Shown piece after piece: positions 11,334 to 21,184 of a DNA stretch of 64,000 nt. Below the pieces are notes generated by a model that did no database searches, had not been told where the DNA came from, and saw only the letters and a list, made by a program, of their open reading frames with translations. The position numbers and the translations under genes were made by a program. Position 1 is the stretch's first letter, and each line of letters begins with the position of its first letter. Origin of the DNA: Poa pratensis (lineage: Eukaryota > Streptophyta > Magnoliopsida > Poales > Poaceae); NCBI GenBank assembly GCA_947311845.1, contig CAMZMU010000040.1:53597975-53661974 (forward strand), in the 5' to 3' direction.

Positions 11334-11393
11334 TGGAATCGTGCTCAGGGGTGGAATGAACCATTCCACCCCATCCAAAAACAAAACACATCC
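11334..11393. repeat. right terminal inverted repeat of the Harbinger element
   Basis: Ends CAAAAACAAAACACATCC next to TTA at 11394-11396; first 18 bases match the left end exactly when inverted. Confidence 0.85.
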
Positions 11394-11449
11394 TTAGATC
11401 ATCTTCAACGGTATGGGGCAAAATTGACCCGTACAAGTCCCTAATTTTA

Positions 11450-11747
11450 GGGCCTCTTTGATTTAAAGGAAAGGAATATCAAAGGAATGGGAAAGGGATA
11501 GGGATAGGAATAGGAAAGGGTGGCTGGTGTAAAACTATCCTCGTTCCTTGTGCACAGGATTCAAAGAATGAGGTATGAGCTCATTTTTTCATTCCTCTAA
11601 GTTTTGCCTTGAAAGTGAGATACGCAGGAAAAGTTCCTCTACTTTCCCTATCATCATTCCTATGAATCAAACAAGTGAATAGTAGGAAATCGGGAAAATG
11701 TCCCAACCCTGTGTTTCCTCCATGTTTCCTCCAAATCAAAGAGGCCC
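11450..11747. mobile_element. Tourist-like MITE (PIF/Harbinger derived)
   Basis: 298 bp bounded by inverted ends GGGCCTCTTTGATTT and AAATCAAAGAGGCCC, with TTA duplicated at 11447-11449 and 11748-11750. No coding capacity. Its ends differ from the neighbouring 4-kb Harbinger element, so that element is not its obvious parent. Confidence 0.88.
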
Positions 11748-11845
11748 TTAACCGTGAAATTACTGCAACTAAATTGCATATTGGTTTTATGCTTCCATCA
11801 TATCTAACATTATTTATAGTTGGAGTGGAGATTTTTCGGTCCCGA

Positions 11846-12189
11846 CCAGTGCTCCCGCCAATTTAAAAAATTCGAAAACCATATTTACGTGTTTAAAAAA
11901 AAATGAATTTTTTGGGTGTAGCCAATAGTATATCCCACTCACATGTAAAATATTCATTTCAAATATTTTATATTTCGAACTACAAAAAAAAGTGGAGATC
12001 TAAGTATGCATATTTTTGAATCTCTAAGTTTTGTCAGATTTGTTTTTTGTGTAGCCCATGATATAAAGTATTTCAAATTGATATGCACATTTGTGGGAAA
12101 CATCAATGGGTGCATCCGATTTTTTTTCAGAATTTTTGAAACTCACAAATATGATTTTTGATTTTTTTTTTAAACAGAGGGAGCACTGG
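11846..12189. mobile_element. possible short terminal-inverted-repeat element
   Basis: CCAGTGCTCCC at 11846-11856 is matched by its inverse, GGGAGCACTGG, at 12179-12189. The AT-rich, noncoding, 344-bp interior fits a MITE, but I find no target duplication, so the class is open. Confidence 0.35.
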
Positions 12190-13560
12190 AACTCAAGAGA
12201 AAAAAACACTTTCTGTTTATTGTTAAATCTACATAACGAAAATGCTCTGGAGAACATGGCGACGCCCCTCCCTGGAATCTCACCGTCCCATTCACAACTA
12301 ACGCATGCACATGTTTCCTATACGTCTCGTCCATCCAGCTCCCTATCATGTATTTATTTTTCTCGTATTTCACGCATCGAACCGATATCACTATCTATAA
12401 ATGCGCATAACCATTAATTGCACCCCATTAACACACTAAAATTCATTGCATTCCTTTTATTTCCGAACTTCATTTTTTTAACTTCGCTCTAAAACCCATA
12501 AAGGTATGTAATAGACACAACAAATATAATTTCTTGCACTACTTAAATCACACTTAGCTACATTTTCGCACACTTAACTATATTTCCCCCATCTTCCCCA
12601 AACATAGCAACGAAATAATATATTCGAAGGCCACATCGTTGGAGCGGGGGAGGGATGGACCAATTCTTTGCTCTCGTTTTTTCTGAACTGTGTGTTGCGG
12701 TCTTTTCGGGAGTACCCAACCCGAAATTTTGGGTACACGAATTGTCAGATAGCAATTTTACTGATCAAATCTTGGGTGTCAATTTAAAAAACTCGAAATA
12801 TTTGGAGAGGTGTTTTGGCTTCGGGGTTAATATGCACCATTTATTTAAAATGTATTTTGAATGCATTTAAAATGTCAAAAAAAATGTCGCGCGTAGATCT
12901 TAACATTCTATGTGTTCACAAAGTTGTTTCACAAAAATCCGACATATTTTGAGGTTTGGGTAAAAAAGACAAATTTAGTAATAAGCCTTTTCATGATACA
13001 TCTTTTGTCTTTTTTTCCACATGCCACAAAAATATTATTTTCACGAAACTCATTATGAACAAATAAATGTGGATATGTATACGCGAAATATTTTGGAATT
13101 TTTTGACATTTAGATATGTGTTTTTAAATACCATGGGCATATGCGCCCCGGAGGCAAAGTGTAGTTCACTGCAATATTTGGAAATTATATTTCTACTTAT
13201 TCATAATTCTACATACTAAAGAGCAAAAAGAATAAGTTATTTTCAGCAAACATTTACTATATTTTTATTTTGACCGAGATTCTTATATTTAATCTGTCAC
13301 TTACGGCTAAATTACAAAACTGACAAGACAAATTCCACCACAACAACAAAAAAAATACTCCCTTCCGTCGCAGTTTGTGGGGTTCCATTTGTAAATCTCT
13401 TGGCCCAGAGTGTTAGGTTATTGGGCTAAAATATTGCATGTATTGGTGCAGAGAGTCAATCAGCCATAATTTAGAGAAAAATAAATGTAATTGTATATAG
13501 GAGGTGGTTTTTTTGGCACTAATTGTTTTTAGGTTCTTTTTGAAACTAATTGAGTACGAA
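12190..13560. other. AT-rich noncoding stretch
   Basis: No gene is visible. There is a perfect foldback of GTACCCAA with TTGGGTAC at about 12711-12733, and a single Stowaway-like end, ACTCCCTTCCGTCGCAGTTTG, at about 13358-13378 without a partner. Several T/A-rich runs suggest old MITE debris. Confidence 0.4.
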
Positions 13561-13752
13561 AATTCATGAATTGCCATGAATGCAAAGGAAGGAGAGGAAC
13601 GGTGTGTGCGCACATCCCAAAACATGGCGTTCCCCATTTCTTCCGTAGACTCGATTCATCACATAGAAGAGCGGTACGCCCCACTAGGACTACTTGCTGT
13701 GCAGAACCCCGTCGACACGGGAGCGAGGACGCCGCACCGAGAGCGCAGCGTC

Positions 13753-15470
13753 ATGACTTCCTCGCCGTCCCTCGTCGTCGTACTGAGCGACACCGAGAGC
13801 GACGACGACGACGCCACCCTGTCGAGGATCGGCGCCGAGTGCTTCTCCTCCTCCCTGGCCACCCAGGCCGAGGTCGAGGCCCTCTGCAAGAAGCACGGCG
13901 TCCCGGCGGAGTTCGGCGCACGCCCCGCCGGCGAGCGGCGCGCGTGCACGCCGCCGCCATCGGGGGCCGTCTGCGTGTACGCCCATGCGCTGGAGGCCGG
14001 TCTGCGCTTCCCGCTTCACGGCTTCTTCTCCGAGGCGCTCTCCCACTTCCGCCTCGCGCCGGGCCAGCTGACGCCCAACGGTTGGCGCGTCTTGGTGGTG
14101 TTCTTCGTGCTCTGTCACTCCGCCGACGTGCCGCCGTCGGTCGCCGTGTTCCGGCATTTTTTCTCTCTAAGGAAGAGGGGCGGGGGCTGGTTCTTCTTCG
14201 GGCGCAAGAAAGGCGCCGTAGCGCTGGTCACTGGCCTGACCAGTCCAAATCCGAAAGGGATTGGAAAAGGGGCTTCTTTTTCCTCAAGTCGCCGGACTCA
14301 TGGCGTTGGCCCGTGCGCTGGGGCGAGCCGCCGTCGGAGAACTCCACCACACGTCCTGTGCTATCGAGCGAGGATAATAGATCGAAGACAAAGCTAGTGC
14401 ACACACACGGCGCGGCGGCAGTTGATCTCCGGACTTACCTGTCTGAGACGAATCTCGCCGCGGCTTTCTCCTCTAGCCTCGCCGGCGCATCACCACCGCC
14501 ATTGCTCGCACTCCGGTCCTCTCCTCATTCTACGGATTCGGAAGGTAATAAATCTCGCTAGTTTCCCATTCGTCCAGTGACTCTAGTTGTCAGATAATTT
14601 ACTGATGTGCTGTGTGCTAGGGATGGATCCAATCGCGGAGGAGGCAGTGGCTCCGGCGGTGCAGGTGAAAACCGAACCTCTCGGCGACACGCCGCAGTTG
14701 TCTGGGAAGAAGAGGAAACATGAGGAGACCGCCGGTGGAAAAGACGGACGTCGCCGTTCTGAACCGGGCTTGTTGCCTGGCCGCTTGGTGCCCGGCTCGC
14801 CTGCCCCGCCGGGTTCCGACCGGAACGCACGGCACACGCCCGTGCCCGACACACACGACGGCGATAGCGCCGACTGGGAGGAAGCACGGAAGGTACTGAA
14901 GTGCATCGTCACGCCGTCGCGAGAGCGCGAGTTCGCGGCGGCGAAGCCCTCCGACGTCGTGGCGTCGACCTACCTGGCAATACTCCAGGTATGCTATAGT
15001 ACATAATTCATGCACACACGGCGGAGGCGTTTTAACCGGTTGGTCACATCGTTTATGCGTGTGGCGGCGACCACGGCCGGCGCGTGCAGGCGGCGAACTA
15101 CGCGTCGTTCTCTTTGGGCCACGCACTGGAGCTGGAGGAAAAGCAGACGGCGCAGGAACGCGACGACGCTGCTCTGCGGGAGCAGCTAGAGGAGGCGAAG
15201 GCCAAAGTGATTGTGGTGAAGCAGGAGGCAGAGTCGAAGCTGGAAAAGTTGAGGGCCGAGCTTGCTGCGGCGAGGCGGGCAACGGAGACAGAGGTGGAGA
15301 GCGCCAAGACGGCGGCGGTGCAGCAGTTCCTGGGGTCAGACGAGTTCAAGCGGCGGGTCGCTGAGCAAGCGCTGCCGGCGTACGTGCGCGGCGGGGAGGA
15401 CATGAAGCGCGTCGCGCTCCGGCTGAACCCAAGTCTCGACACCGCCAAGCTGGTCCTGCCGCTGGATTAG
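13753..15470 (+). pseudogene. Transposase_28-like domain gene, copy A (three exons, one frameshift)
   Basis: Exons: 13753-14544, 14621-14988, 15090-15470; all introns are GT/AG and protein phases join well at both. The product opens MTSSPSLVVVLSDTESDDDD. It then has a conserved plant domain with VCVYAHALEAGLRFPLHGFF, LAPGQLTPNGWRVLVVFF and VAVFRHFFSL, matching the 'putative gypsy-type transposon' family, and FFFLKSPDSWRWPVRWGEP. Exon 2 has a Lys-rich GKKRKHEE signal. Exon 3 is a coiled coil (EQLEEAKAKVIVVKQEAESKLEKL) ending in MKRVALRLNPSLDTAKLVLP. Near 14236-14240 the frame must shift to keep the domain intact, so as written the gene is broken; a sequencing error would be an alternative. Function is unknown; copy B at 54292 is its paralogue. 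Confidence 0.7.
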
Positions 15471-15900
15471 CTCGTCCCGATCCGGCACAACCTGCGCCTC
15501 GACGCCGGGCGGGTTGTATTTTGGTTGATGAGCTAGCTGACCGATTAGTCCCTTGATCATCGAAGGAACCTAGAAATTTGATCAGGAAATGGCAGCAGGC
15601 CGACGAGAGGGATTTTTGTCTGTTCGATTTGTTTTATCTCTCCCGGTCTTGCATTTCTTCACCTATGTTTTACTATGTTTTTGGAGCAAAATTATGTACA
15701 AAGATTTAGCGGAGCCATGATCTATGCATGTCGAGTTTTTTCACATGCTGAATTAAAATACCTACTAAGATGATCAGAGAACCAGCAAGCTGCTGTATCT
15801 GGATTCAGTCGCTACTGTCGCAATTGTTTTATGTCTCATAGGCCCTTCATGTCGGACACGGGGGAGCGGGTTGTAGGTGTATTTTTAAAATATTTTTAAA
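15471..15900. other. 3' flank of copy A
   Basis: Noncoding sequence after the TAG at 15468-15470; likely 3' UTR and spacer. No clear polyadenylation signal could be chosen. Confidence 0.3.
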
Positions 15901-15902
15901 TA

Positions 15903-15979
15903 CTATCTCCGTTCAACAATATAAGCCATTCTAGCAAACTAGTTTAACTTGTTAAAAAGGCTTACATTATGAAACAGAG
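15903..15979. mobile_element. short Stowaway MITE
   Basis: 77 bp starting CTATCTCCGTTCAACAATAT and ending with an imperfect inverse (ATTATGAAACAGAG), bordered by TA dinucleotides. This is the typical CTCC-ended Stowaway (Tc1/mariner) structure. Confidence 0.7.
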
Positions 15980-16029
15980 TATTTTTTTAAATGCCAAAAT
16001 GTTCCAAACAATTTTTTTCCCATAGCTCG

Positions 16030-16790
16030 ACAAACTGAGAGATGTGGTCAACCGTGAAGGTTTCCATTTTGAGTTCCGTAATCCATTTCTGATTTATCAT
16101 AGCGTCACTGGCAGTACGCTTCTTGCGTTTGGACAAGGCGAAGAGCGCCGGGGTCATCGATTTAGGGGTAGCGCTGTCCAGCCAGGATGCTTTCTTGCCA
16201 TCACCAATAGAGACCTTGGTAGCAGCAGCAAAGAGAGATCTGTCTGAATCATTGTTTGGTGTCTTAAGGCTGATCCAGGGCTTGTTTGGGGTCTTCCATT
16301 CTTACCATAGCTAGCTTAGACGCAGAGCTCTAGCGAACTTGTCGAGATCAAGGATACTGAGGCCACCCAGCCCCTTCGGACAACAGACTTTGGCCAAGTT
16401 CACTTTGCACTTGCCCCGGAGACCTTGTCACTGTAGGGCCAGAGCATGCTCCGACGAAGCTTGTCAATTGCCTTCGTAGTGGCCTTGTCCGCCTTGATCG
16501 CAGTCAGCAAAAAGATGGGCATGGAGGTGAGGTTGAACTTGACGAGGGCGTCGCAGCCCGCCCTGTTAACAAGTTTTCCAATCCAAGGGCGAAGTTTTGA
16601 GGCCACCTTGTCCACATACGGTTGGAGGTCAACCTTCCGAAGTCTACACAGAGAGAGCGGCCAGCCAAGGTATTTGAAGGGGAATATTGCAGTTGTAGCA
16701 GGGAAGCCCGCCAGAATGCTCGGGAGGTCGATGTCAGCACAACGAATAGATGCTATGGAGCTCTTAGCCACGTTTGTAATCAACCCTGTG
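16030..16790 (-). pseudogene. LINE polyprotein segment after the reverse-transcriptase palm (inverted 5' part)
   Basis: The minus strand reads FPFKYLGWPLSLCRLRKVDL, KLRPWIGKLVNRAGCDALV and LTSMPIFLLTAIKADK, the conserved region following the RT active site in plant L1 elements. Further left are [20 protein letters not shown] and FAAATKVSIGDGKKA, the usual linker towards the zinc-binding domain. Frame changes and stops (near 16400 and 16315) show decay. The catalytic RT core is not present. Confidence 0.75.
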
Positions 16791-17440
16791 ACTTCACCGA
16801 GACGGTGGCCTTGCTCCCGGGCTTGGAGGAGTCGATCACCTGGACTATGGCCGCCAATGGAGAATACTCAGCGGGCTCCGCCTACCGCGCTCAGTTTGCT
16901 AGATTTGTGCCTTGCTCCTTCAAGAAGATTGTTTGGATGCCCTGGGCCCCGCCAAAATGTCGCTTTTTCGCTTGGCTTGCGGTTCAAAACAGGCTCTGGA
17001 CTTCTGATCGGCTTGCCTTTCGAGGATGGCCTAATCAGCCTCACTGCCAACTCTACAAAGGCCTACCGGAAACGGCCTGACATATTCTCTTTGAATACCG
17101 CTACTCGAAGAGAATTTGGTCTGCATCGGCATCGTGGCTTTCCTATCCTTCCCTGATGCAATGCTTGGGAATTGATGGCTCGACGGTTCTGTAGTACTGG
17201 CAGGCGCTTTCAAATACCCCGAGTAGCTCCCCATGGGGATTAAAACGGCAATTATCCTTATCTCGTGGGAAATCTGAAAAGAGCGCAACTCTAGGGTCTT
17301 CAACAACAAGTTCTCCATGCCTGCAATGCTAATGCAGAAGATCAAAGACGAGGGAAAGTGCTGGATTCTAGCCGGTGCAAAGAAGTTTTCAGAAATTACA
17401 GGACCTTAATCCTTTCCTAGTCTTCCCTTTTTTATTTTAC
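16790..17440 (+). pseudogene. LINE zinc-binding domain (zf-RVT) segment
   Basis: The plus strand encodes GEYSAGSAYRAQFARF, VWMPWAPPKCRFFAWLAVQN and LWTSDRLAFRGWPN, the zf-RVT domain of plant LINEs. A stop interrupts it after LPETA (about 17080), and more stops follow in the continuation. It joins the oppositely oriented upstream segment at about 16790. Confidence 0.75.
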
Positions 17441-17520
17441 CGGGCCTAGGCTTCCATGTTTGCTTCTCCTATATCAATATAAGCGGCAAATTTTTTCCCC
17501 ATTTCAAAAGTTCCAAACAA

Positions 17521-17757
17521 AAGTTTCGGACATACACCTATATATTCTATATCGGCACAAAAAAATCGTTAAAAAAAGACATTTTTTATGGCCGGAGTAA
17601 AAAGAAAAATAAATATTTCATGAAAATTTATTTTGGAGCACCGAAATTTGTATTTTGTACACACGTTATAAAAAATGTCATTTTTTCACGAAACTTTTTG
17701 TATGAACCTGAAGCCTTCAGCCTTGCATGTACAAAAAGAATTATTTTCACCGACGAG
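17521..17757. other. AT-rich spacer
   Basis: No coding or element ends seen; it forms the 3' flank of the copy C tail on the minus strand. Confidence 0.35.
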
Positions 17758-17861
17758 CTACTGAGCCAGCACGACCAGCCTGGCGACGTCGAGACGCGGG
17801 TTGAGCCGGAGTGCAATGCGGTTCATGTCTTCCGCGCCGCACACGCTCCAGTGCTCCTCGG
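17758..17861 (-). pseudogene. copy C of the Transposase_28-like family: last-exon tail only
   Basis: The minus strand reads GAEDMNRIALRLNPRLDVAR and stops with TAG (17760-17758), followed by CTCGTC. Copy A ends GGEDMKRVALRLNPSLDTAK, then TAG CTCGTC, so protein and DNA both match. Only about 100 bp is left here. The next upstream bases are across the hAT element, from 45846 on, where QLPWSF (or, shifted, QFLGAS) is seen against copy A's QQFLGSD. No other exon of copy C is found, so it is a fragment, split by the hAT insertion. Confidence 0.75.
17854..17861. repeat. hAT target duplication, left
   Basis: CTCCTCGG, identical to 45846-45853. Confidence 0.75.
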
Positions 17862-18335
17862 TCAGGGTGGGCATATTTCCCGATCCTGATCCCGAATTTC
17901 CCGAACCCGACAATCCCAAACATTTTCTCGGGAGTCTGTTTTAGATACCCGAAATAATATCGGGAAATCGGGATTGCATGGCTCAAACTCGAACATCCTG
18001 TCTATCCCAATTTTTTTAAAGCCCAGGTGGCCACTAGCCAGGCCCAGCAAGGAATTTCTTTTCTCCTGCTCTAGCGATCTAGCCCAGCAAGGCATCAAGC
18101 TATCAGTGAATCGTTCGATCCACTCTGGAACCCAGCCAAAGCAGGCTCGAGGCGAGTAGCCGCCACCACTATGATTGCAAGTGGGATGGGATTGGGACAT
18201 CCCGTCCCACGAAGACTAGTAACCCCATTTATCCCACTGTCCCACAAATCACTTGTCCCAGTTACACAAATTTTAGTGGACTTTTAGGGATCATCCCACC
18301 TGTCCCGTCGAATTCCATAAAATCGCCGCCCCAGC

Positions 18336-18475
18336 CATGTCGCCGCACCTGCAGCTGGAGGAGCAGGCGAAGCCCGACGTGCCCCGCGCGACGGTGGCCA
18401 GCGTCGTGGCGTCCCTCACCAAGTGGATGCGCGAGCGCCGGCCGAGGCGCCCCCGAACCTGCTCACCGATGAGGG
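18336..18475 (+). pseudogene. captured exon fragment, possibly of a ribosomal-L1-domain protein
   Basis: Following CATAAAAT and an ATG in GC-rich sequence, the frame reads MSPHLQLEEQAKPDVPRATV, then VVASLTKWMRER; after a one-base shift, AEAPPNLLTDEG. The pattern (VPRATV...LTKWM...NLL.DE) resembles the N-terminus of plant L1p/L10e-family nucleolar proteins. The match is from memory and short. The fragment lies inside the hAT arm and is cut at 18476 by the LTR element, so it cannot be a working gene. Confidence 0.4.
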
Positions 18476-20050
18476 TGATACATCTCAAACGTATCTATAA
18501 ATTCTGATGTTCCATGTTGATATTATACAAATTGTTACATGTTTTATATACACTTCATAGCATTTTTATGCATTTTCTGGGACTAACCTATTAACAAGAT
18601 GCCACAGTGCCAGTTCCTGTTTTCTGCTGTTTTTGTATTCCAGAAAAGCTAGTCTGGAAATATTCTCGGAATTGGACGAAACTTGGACAGAACCTCCTAT
18701 TTTTCCAACACGAAGACGGAGTCCAGAGGAGAGACGGAGGAGGGCCACGTGGCACCCACACCATGGGGCCGCGCGGCCCCCCTGCCGCGCCGTGGGGTGG
18801 TGTGGGGCCCTCGTGGCTCCGCAGCCACCGCCCTTTCGCCTATTTATTCTTCCCGACGCGAAAACCGTAAATACCCGAGCCATTATTCACGAAAAGTTCC
18901 AGAGACGCCGCCGCCGTCAACCCTACCTCGGGAGGGTTCAGAAGCTCTTCCCGGCACCCTGCCGGAGAGGGGAATCATCACCGGAGGGCTCTACATCACC
19001 ATGCCTGCCTCCGGAGTGATGCGTGAGTAGTTCATCCTTGGATTACGGGTCCATGGCAGTAGCTAGATGGTTGTCTCTCCACTTTATGCTATCATGTTTA
19101 GATCTTGTGAGCTGCCTATCATGATCAAGATCATCTTATTGTAATGCTACATGTTGTGTTTGCTGGGATCCGATGAATATTGAATACTATGTCAAGTTGA
19201 TTATCAATCTATCTTATATGTTATTTATGATCTTGCATGCTTTCCGTTACTAGTAGATGCTTTGGCCAAGTAGATGCTTGTAACTCCAAGAGTGAGTATT
19301 TATGCTAGATAGTGGGTTCATGTCTCCGGTAATCTGGGAGAGTGAACTTCTAAGATTGTGGATGTGCTGTTGCCACTAGGGATAAAATAACCGATGCTTA
19401 GCTTAAGGGTACGCCGTTAGGTCTAATGCATTTGTTTACTTTACGCACATTACTTAATGCAATTATCCGTTGCTTGCAACTTAATACCAACGGGGAACTC
19501 GGTATGACAACCTGGCGGTGGATTATTAGTCATAGACGCTGTTGGATAACGGTCTATGTATTTTATCGTAATGCACACATGAATATCATAGTAATCATCA
19601 TGTCATATATATGCATTGTTATGCGCTCAATATTTTGTCAATTGCCCAGCTGTAATTTGTTCACCCAGCATGTTAGTTATCTTTTATGGAGAGACACCAC
19701 TAGTGAAGTGTGGACCCCGGTCCATTCTTTTACACTGATAATACAACCAACTGCAAACACTGTTCCTTTTCATTTTCTGCAATTTACTACTGTTTTCCAC
19801 ACCATACGTTTAATCCTTTGTTTTCAGCAAGCCGGTGAGATTGACAACCTCACTGTTTCGTTGGGGCAAAATAGTTTGATTGTGTTGTGTGCAGATTCCA
19901 CATCAGCGCGCCACTGACAACCTTCCGAAGTGATTTCTTGCTCCTACTGGTTCGATTAAACCTTGGTTTCATACTGAGGGAAAACTGCTGCTATACTGCA
20001 TCATACCTTCCTCTTGGGGTCTCCCAACGAACGTGTGATCCACGCAATCA
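18476..20050 (+). repeat. 5' LTR (1575 bp)
   Basis: TG...CA borders; near-identical over its second part to 27405-28069 and, inverted, similar along its length to 60299-61866. A TATA-like CTATTTATT is at about 18839, followed by a GC-rich leader. Confidence 0.85.
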
Positions 20051-20061
20051 AGCATATTTTC

Positions 20062-20080
20062 TGGCGTCGTTGCCGGGGAG
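20062..20080 (+). promoter_or_regulatory. primer-binding site, tRNA-Asp type
   Basis: TGGCGTCGTTGCCGGGGAG lies 11 bases after the LTR. It matches the complement of the 3' end of plant tRNA-Asp except for one C-to-T change and the final base. Confidence 0.7.
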
Positions 20081-20327
20081 CAGAAGCACTTCGGTTCAAA
20101 AATCTCCTTGCTTCCCTTCCACACGCCATATTTTCTGGCGCCGTTTCAGGGAGCAAGAGGATTTCTGCAAGGGGAGTTTCACGCTTCCAATCTCTTTACT
20201 TTGTTATTGTCTTGCTTAGTTTATTTTATTTTATCTTGTTTGCTTTTATATCAAAAACACAAAAAATTAGTTTCTGCATCTAGTTTATTTCGGTTTGTTA
20301 TTATGTCTTCTTGCTTACTTGTTATCA

Positions 20328-21184
20328 ATGGCTTCTCTCTCTGAAGCAAAATCTTATTGGCTAAGTGGGTTCACGGAGGAACAACAAAATTATTATAAGG
20401 AATACCGCTTATCTCAAAAAGGGAAATATTTATGGGAACAAATAAGTAGATTGAATTATTTTGCTAGAAACTTGTGCTATACTATGATGAATCCTACTGT
20501 TTTAATGAATCATTTTGTTGTAGAAGGCATAAACACCTCCCTTTCCAATGTGATTATAATGATAATGAAACCTTGGCTGCTTATGCTAAAGGAAACTATG
20601 ACTTTGGTAATCTTGAACAAATTGAAGAATTTTTTGTTTTTAAGGGTGCCTATGAAATTGCTGGTTATATTCAAGATGATGATGCTCCTTGTAAAACTGA
20701 GAATTTTGCTATACTTGGTTATTGCCTTGAATATTACAATGATAATCCTTATATCACTGAATTTCTTGAGAAAACTTATTCTCCAGAACAACTTGCTACC
20801 TTTCAGGAACCTGTGGGAGAAGAAACTGCTGAAACTGAAAGCTCATTGGATGAAAAAGAGGAAGAGAGTGATGAACAAAAGGAGGATCTACCTCCTAAAG
20901 ATAGTAACTCTTTAACTCTTACATTATATGATTACCCTCCATGCCTACCTAAGGAGGAAGAATGCTATATTGTTGAATGTCATGATTCTATTGAAATATC
21001 TCCTTTTGATAAATTTGAAGTAACAAGCTCCTTGACTCAAGTAGAAAAGGAAATTGCAGAAAGTAAAAATGTGCTCCCTAATGTTATATATGATAATGCT
21101 CTTGATGATGGTCCTATATTGCCTAATGATATTTATTATACTATTATTGTCAAAAGTGGGTTTGATAACCCCACTGTTTTTTAG
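20328..21184 (+). pseudogene. conserved-looking ORF of the non-autonomous LTR element, function unknown
   Basis: The ATG at 20328 opens MASLSEAKSYWLSGFTEEQQ, then YRLSQKGKYLWEQISRLNYF. Around 20475-20482 the reading moves by one base to a frame that stays open to the TAG at 21182 (NETLAAYAKGNYDFGNLEQI, IAGYIQDDDAPC, then a very acidic stretch with SSLDEKEEESDEQKED). The joint product would be about 285 residues. No Cys-His box, protease or RT motif is present, so it is not gag-pol. The acidic, tyrosine-rich composition and persistence of one frame over 700 bp suggest it was once translated. I do not recognise a domain. Confidence 0.5.

Larger units (their letters stand above)
7436..11393 (-). 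mobile_element. PIF/Harbinger DNA transposon, both ends present
   Basis: The ends are inverted: the left begins GGATGTGTTTTGTTTTTG and the right, read on the minus strand, begins with the same 18 bases. Similarity continues imperfectly for some tens of bases (GTTTGGTTTTG motifs). Both ends are bordered by TTA (7433-7435 and 11394-11396), the 3-bp target duplication typical of the PIF/Harbinger superfamily. Inside, on the minus strand, are a DDE transposase (10155 to 8721) and a Myb/SANT-like gene (8826 to 7875), the two proteins such elements need. The element is about 3.96 kb. The transposase looks open, but the Myb-like gene is frameshifted, so self-sufficiency is doubtful. Confidence 0.9.
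16012..17509 (+). mobile_element. 5'-truncated and 5'-inverted LINE (L1 type)
   Basis: GTTCCAAACAA occurs at 16001-16011 and 17510-17520, a fitting 11-bp target duplication. The right part (about 16790-17500) encodes the zinc-binding end of a LINE polyprotein on the plus strand. The left part (about 16790 down to 16020) encodes the segment that should come just before it, on the minus strand. This head-to-head order with almost no loss between the halves is the product expected from twin priming during L1 insertion. The 3' end has only a short A-rich stretch before the duplication. Confidence 0.75.

Noticed and set aside
13358..13400. Complete Stowaway MITE
   Set aside because: Only one CTCC-type end is present; no inverted partner with a TA was found within 400 bp.
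18566..19030. Open frames in the LTR leader (and their mirror images at 61309-61735)
   Set aside because: GC-rich LTR leader translated by chance; three or more frames are open together and none has a family motif.
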